Part shown: one piece after another, positions 59,345-64,000 of the stretch
Position numbering within the stretch: position 1 is the stretch's first letter
How the letters are laid out: the number at the start of each line of letters is the position of its first letter
Translations under genes and position numbers: made by a program
Notes under the pieces: model-generated
Database searches by the model: none
Told to the model about the DNA's origin: nothing
Seen by the model: only the letters and a program-made list of their open reading frames with translations
Source: Zanthoxylum bungeanum
Lineage: Eukaryota > Streptophyta > Magnoliopsida > Sapindales > Rutaceae
Assembly: GCA_019454045.1 (NCBI GenBank)
Contig: SKCR01021136.1
Location: 1-64,000, forward strand
Direction of reading: 5' to 3'
DNA length: 64,000 bases

Positions 59345-61648
59345 TCAACACTTGGGGAGATCCGATGGCGGAGGAGGTAGCTTTTGATTTGGAAGATTTC
59401 CATCTAACACAACCCAAGCCATTCTCAAACCCCAGCTTATGTGCACCTCAAAATGGCAATGCATGAACCACACCCCTAAAAAAAATACAAATAATATAAT
59501 TAACTATTTGTACTTCCGTTAGCCATGATTTTTCACCCATCCAAACTTTTTTATTTATAAAATAAATAAATAAATGTATATGTGATAAGATTTTATTGGA
59601 TTCGTTAGTCTCACCTGGATTGTCAGCTCGGAAACGAATAGCAACCCATCCACCAGATGGCACTCCGATAGTGTTCCTTTCAACTGGGTCAACAAGATTG
59701 AAGTTTTTAGGGTCTTTTCCGGCATCATAGTTTCCAAAACCTTGTCCAACAACAAAGAAATTAAAGCCATGCAAATGAAGAGGGTGACTTTCAGCACCAA
59801 GAATGCTAGTGTCCTGCATTACTAGCTCAACACTAGCATTAAAAGGAAGAACAACAACTTTTGTTCCATTCATCACGCTTGTATTATTAGGCGGCGTGCC
59901 CGTGTAGTTAAATTTAACCAAGGGAGTGCTTGGAAAATCCGTACTGTAAACGCCATTTTGTCCGAAAAAATGAGTTTGGAGAAGGGCAGTGGATGGCATG
60001 ATGAAGGAAATGTTGTTCACAGAAGCTGCAAATTTTGTCGAATTACTTGGTCCTTGGCAAGTTTGGTTTTTAGGACAAGGTTTTGTTCCAAGTCCTACCG
60101 TGAAGAAAAATCTCTTATCAACAGCCTGAGGAACGTTAGCTGGGTATTGAGTGTTCGCCAAGCTACGTAGCCTCGTCGAGTAATTGAAAGCAAAAGCGGT
60201 GTCATTAAGAGCTGGTAGTATTGGTTTGAACAATGGCAATCTTCCTGTTGAGATTGGAAGATTAGAAAATTTTGTGGGTGCTTCATATTCAAGAATGCCA
60301 GCGACAGTTGAGTTGTCGAATGTGCCTTGGCCAGTTGCATAAGGCCTAGCAGACATTAAGAAAGTGGCATTTGGGTAAAACGGTTTGGTTTTTAAAAGAA
60401 TGTTTGTGGTCTGGCCAGGAGTAATGAGAAGTGTTTGAGTTTCAAATGGCTTAATGTAAATTGCGTCTACTTCGACAACTGTAACACTGTGATTAGCAAT
60501 ACTGAAGAAGAGTTCATCGTTGAGTGCTGCGTTGATCAAACGAAGTAGGTAACTTTTTCCAGGCTTCACCTTTAGCTTGAATGTATCTGCATTCATGCAA
60601 CCAAGAGATAACATCAGTACACATATATATAACATAAGCTGCTTAATGTTAAACAACCTGTAGTGCCTTGTGTCACATAGCTTATTATCATTTTTAGGCC
60701 TCAGCTATCCCCTGTTCATATGACCACCTCTACAACTTATATTTATATACCTTTGGCTGAGCAATTATACAAAGGGCCTGTGAGTCCATTGATTGTATAT
60801 GCATCAGAAACATTGGGACCTGCACCTGTTTGTAGAGATTGATTGATGATTGCTTCAGTATCTGCATTAAACCACTCTCCTGAAGTATATTTAAGCATAT
60901 GTTTAGTAAATTTGATTACTAAAATATTCAATTAATATTTTTTTTAATTAGTATAAGTACCAAAGATGATAGGAACTTGTTTGTATGGTTTGGGAAATGG
61001 ATAAGGCACGCCAAGCTTTGGGAAAATGACAATGGGGCCATACACAGTGGCTCTTATCCATGATATATGAGCATGCCAAAATAGAGTCCCTCTTTGTCCT
61101 ATAATTGTGAAATTGTACATATAACTTTGGCCGGTTTGTATGGGGCATTGAGTTATGTATGCAGGTCCATCAGCCCAACCACTTCGGAGCTGTCGAATCC
61201 CATGCCTGAACCAAAGAAAAATCATTCACAAAAGCAAATTTCTTCATGGGAATTTGATTTTTTTTTTTTTTTTAAGAAAAAAAAAACTGTTGATAACAAA
61301 TTAACATACCAGTGGATTGAGATGTTGTTAGGGACATGGTTAACAACTTTAATAATAACTCGATCACCCTCTCTAGCAACAATGCGAGGCCCTGGAAACT
61401 GTCTATTTACTGTGATTATGCTCTTGGTGTGGCACAGTCGTGTCACATTTTGCATCTTAATCTACAAAAATGAAGACATAGTACATTAAGAAGTGCTTTG
61501 AATAAGGAATTAATGCAACCCCTACATTTCATGCAAATTCATTAAGTTATGTGACACATACATCAAACTTGTAGTGCCTTGTAATGCTGGCTAGAGCAAG
61601 CCCAGGAAGGAGAAACCAAACACACAAAATTGCTAGAGAAGCTCCCAT
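59345..61648 (-). CDS. LAC17: Laccase (multicopper oxidase), LAC17 type
   Basis: Six exons: 61648-61562, 61461-61310, 61205-60961, 60879-60751, 60586-59615, 59475-59345. They encode 571 residues. Exons 2, 3, 4 and 6 have the same lengths (152, 245, 129, 131) as the first laccase, confirming duplication. Secreted cell-wall enzyme for oxidative monolignol coupling. The signal peptide is residues 1-20 or so (FLLPGLALA). Copper motifs are HWHGIRQ, WHAH, HPLHLHG and HCHFEVH, with Leu as axial residue (WGLRMAW). [20 protein letters not shown] and [16 protein letters not shown] match LAC17 closely. It ends DLPKC. No disruptive changes seen. Of the two paralogues this one looks closer to LAC17 of Arabidopsis from memory. 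Confidence 0.95.
60517..60537 (-). promoter_or_regulatory. miR397 complementary site in the second laccase
   Basis: It occupies the same INAALNDE codons as in the first laccase. The plus strand matches miR397 except at positions 3, 12 and 21. The position-12 mismatch, next to the cleavage position, is absent from the paralogue, so regulation may be weaker. Confidence 0.7.
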
Positions 61649-61711
61649 TTTGAGTAGGCAGGAGATATAAGTTCTTGTTTGAGCAACTTAGAGCTTTTGA
61701 GAATGTGTGTG

Positions 61712-61756
61712 TATATATATGGAGTTGAATGAAGGATGTTTGGTTGATTAGGTGAC
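61712..61756 (-). promoter_or_regulatory. Core promoter of the second laccase: TATA box and conserved upstream motif
   Basis: A TATATATAC box (61712-61720) lies about 65 bp before the ATG. GTCACCTAATCAACCAAAC lies at 61738-61756, about 18 bp upstream of it, the counterpart of 33459-33476. The CAACCAAAC part resembles MYB-bound AC elements. Confidence 0.55.
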
Positions 61757-61759
61757 AAA

Positions 61760-62574
61760 GATTATCAAATTTTGTGAGTGTTGTTATTACAAAGCTTCAG
61801 GTTTTTTGACAAGACAAGTTCTAACTTGAACAACTCTAGAGTGTTGTCAAAGCCAATCTATTGTGTACGACCACCACTTGTCTTGGTGATAAATTAATAT
61901 TTTCTTCATCATGACACTAGTTGTTTTCAAGCCAATTAGCTTTGATAATGACCTAATTACTAATTCATGAAGTTGAGGTTGCCCTTTTTGGATTTTATGG
62001 CCATACAATCATACAGTAAATAATACTTTTCCATAAGAGGTAAACAGGGTGCAATGTCCCCACAGATTTTTCAGAATATTTAATGCATTATTGCTATAAA
62101 GGCCAATATAGGCTAGTTGGTGATGTAAAACAAGTTTACAGGTTAAATGTTATTGTTTGGCTCTTATATTCAAGTTTAAGTTCCAAGTTAAGTGGTTTCT
62201 AAACATGGTATTAGGACAGATTTATAAGGTTTTGTGTTTGAATTTTCCACAATTAACTAAATTTACATGAAGTGAAATGGCTGATTTCTGTTAAATCCAT
62301 GTGACAAGCCCAAATGAATCTAAAGCTTTTTAGTCGAGTGATTTCTCCGCATGATATCAGAGAAGTTTTGACCTAAAAAGATTTTGTGTTTGAAACTCTT
62401 TGACACGAATGAAATTCTAGTAATATAAAATTAACCGCTTGTGTGTTGGAACTACTTGATCTCAAATGAGCCTTGCACGAGACGGAGAATGTTAAGACCT
62501 AGGCTTTTAGGTGAAATGATTCCTTGACATGTGCAACAAAAACAAAATGAAGATAATAAGCATGGGGAAGAGTG
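61760..62574. other. Upstream region of the second laccase with tRNA-like repeats
   Basis: No gene. The first 400 bp are AT-rich promoter-side DNA. About 62190-62530 holds repeated tRNA-like segments (listed separately). Confidence 0.5.
62190..62530 (+). repeat. Repeated tRNA-like (SINE-type) units upstream of the second laccase
   Basis: A motif with A-box-like AGTTAAGTGGTTTC recurs as AGTCGAGTGATTTC (about 62331) and AGGTGAAATGATTCC (about 62508). The first two are followed by TGGTATTAGGAC or TGATATCAGAGA and then GTGTTTGAA (B-box-like). The downstream block TGCACGAGACGGAGAATGTTAAG is a repeat I recall from many plant genomes. Probably a multimeric SINE-type element; boundaries uncertain. 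Confidence 0.4.
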
Positions 62575-63066
62575 CACTACAAGAAATAGTTTCTTCAACT
62601 TTCAAAGTTTTAGCGTCCATCGCTAAAAAAATTATCCCCAAATATATATAATTAGCGTCGTCAAAATATTGTGACGCTAAAAGTAATAATATACTACGTC
62701 GCAACGATTAACGACGCTAAAAGTACAATATTTAATGCCACCACAAGACATTCGACGCAATATATTAGACATTTAGCGATGCCACATATATTCGTCGCTA
62801 AAAAATAATGAGTTTTAACGTCGCCTATTCTTATCGTTGAATTGTACAATTTCTGCGTCGTCTATTATGGATTTTGGCGACGATAAATCGGCGATGCATA
62901 ATATGTTTAATATCGTCTGTTATTTTTCGACACTAAAAATTTTCTTCGACCAGCCTTTAGCATTCATTTTATGCGTCGCTTTGTTCCGATACTTTAACGT
63001 CGATTTGTACCTCATTTAGCGTCGTCGTTCGGCGATGCTAAAAAATCGAAAGTGGTTTCATGCAAC
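62575..63066. mobile_element. Short CACTA element related to the outer CACTA of the nest
   Basis: It starts CACTACAAGAAATAG and has TTTAGCGTC / GACGCTAAA subterminal repeats at both ends, the same motif as in 37707-37900 and 57300-57475. The right end (GATGCTAAAAAATCG then TTTCATG) is degenerate and lacks the final TAGTG, so the boundary is approximate. Non-coding, about 0.5 kb. It sits about 0.9 kb upstream of the second laccase start. Confidence 0.65.
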
Positions 63067-64000
63067 AATAATATCTGTTATTCTTGGTGATGAAGCAAGT
63101 CAGCTACTGGGGAAGTTTCAATCAATCAGTTGTTATAAAGTCTTGCATCAATAAGATCTTTTTCATTTTCATGAAAGAGATATGAAACAGGACTAGTCAT
63201 GGAACCTAATTAGGTTGGGTGAATAATTCATCAATCCTTGAAGGGTTCTTACGCAATTGAAGAAGGGACAATTTGTAATGTGGGTTAATCGAAACCACTC
63301 GTGAGAGAAATTTAAAAAGCAAAAATTCCAGGTTAATTGTGAAGCTGCTTGATTAAAATGGAGGCAATGAGGTCCCATTGATCATAATTTTTCATGCTGC
63401 AGTCTTAAAGCTTACAGGACAGAATTTGTAGTTGTACCAACTACGATCCTTGCCATGGCCATAAGGAAAATGAAAAAAAAAATTAATTACATACAATTAA
63501 TTTCTTTTTTAGCTATCTCTCTCTGGATAATTTATTTTTATATGTGACAATATTGCCCCAAGGATAAGAACTGAGAAGGATCGGACTCAGTGAACAGCTA
63601 GCATGATGTGTTTCTATGGACTACGTACTAATCAAAGATATATGAAAGATGTAGACACACGCTTAGAAGTATCCCAAATACATTGTGATTGACTTTTATT
63701 GCAGATATGAATTCAGATCATAGCCTATTGTTGAAAATATATAGAATTAATTTACCTATATATTTTTTTTTGCTCGAGAAAGCCATCTCTTAATCCTATA
63801 CACTATTATACTAAATGGATATTAATCATCATTAATTCTAAAAAAAAAAAAAGTAGATGAGAGTTGATCCTAATCCAATCATATTTAAAAAATTTTACTT
63901 TTTCAAGATAAAGAAATAAAAGAGTAAGTGATACATAGAGATCAAGAAGATTTTACGTGATTTGGCAATTCGTTTGAAGATTACACTACTAATGGCCTCA
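63067..64000. other. Intergenic, nothing recognised
   Basis: AT-rich sequence with A runs at about 63471-63485 and 63840-63853. No ORF, RNA gene or repeat boundary that I can support. Confidence 0.5.

Noticed and set aside
59448..60656. A 402-residue ORF read as a complete protein
   Set aside because: It is exon 5 of the second laccase with parts of both flanking introns, as the residues outside 59615-60586 match no laccase.

Overview
The window is nuclear DNA from a flowering plant, most likely a eudicot. It is AT-rich, its genes have plant-style introns, and it carries plant transposon lineages (Athila-like and Tat-like gypsy, copia, CACTA, hAT, Stowaway, SINEs). I cannot name the species. 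I rebuilt four host genes exon by exon; every join keeps frame and uses GT-AG introns. All four are on the minus strand: an FHY1/FHL-like phytochrome A nuclear-import protein (11076-13612), a DHHC protein S-acyltransferase of the PAT16 type (16010-20087), and two LAC17-type laccases (30749-33334 and 59345-61648). The laccases form a tandem pair about 26 kb apart.

Left part (1-10.9 kb): the 5' end of a minus-strand Athila-like element (gag fragment, tRNA-Asp primer site, 2.16 kb LTR rich in ACGTGG/CACGTG motifs) cuts into an older copia LTR. Then come a decayed Mutator-like transposase tail, a possible GRF zinc-finger fragment and a GC-richer block that looks like mitochondrial DNA, including part of rrn18. 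A copia 3' end (RNase H tail, polypurine tract, LTR) follows, abutting a second LTR fragment tail to tail to make a long palindrome.

Middle part (11-30.7 kb): FHY1-like and PAT16-like genes, then a mosaic of a hAT MITE, half a Stowaway element, two broken LTRs and the 3' part of a Tat-lineage element. That element retains a broken integrase end, a spliced antisense ORF with a coiled-coil tail, a 229-bp tandem repeat and a 566-bp 3' LTR.

Right part (30.7-64 kb): the two laccases flank a Russian-doll island at 37707-57485. A roughly 1 kb CACTA element was hit by a copia element (37923-56675). Its 3' LTR was hit by a 2.2 kb non-autonomous CACTA. Its RT region and leader were each hit by a copia-type LTR now left solo. 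Its 5' LTR was hit by a gypsy LTR of the same family as the one at the left edge, also solo. Target-site duplications support each insertion; the copia one is imperfect (agcaa/aacaa).

How the genes relate: both laccases carry a sequence complementary to miR397 and share a promoter-proximal motif, so they probably acted under common control before the transposon island separated them. FHY1-like and PAT16-like are unrelated single genes. I found no prokaryote-type systems or CRISPR. The least conventional coding potential is the antisense gene of the Tat element.
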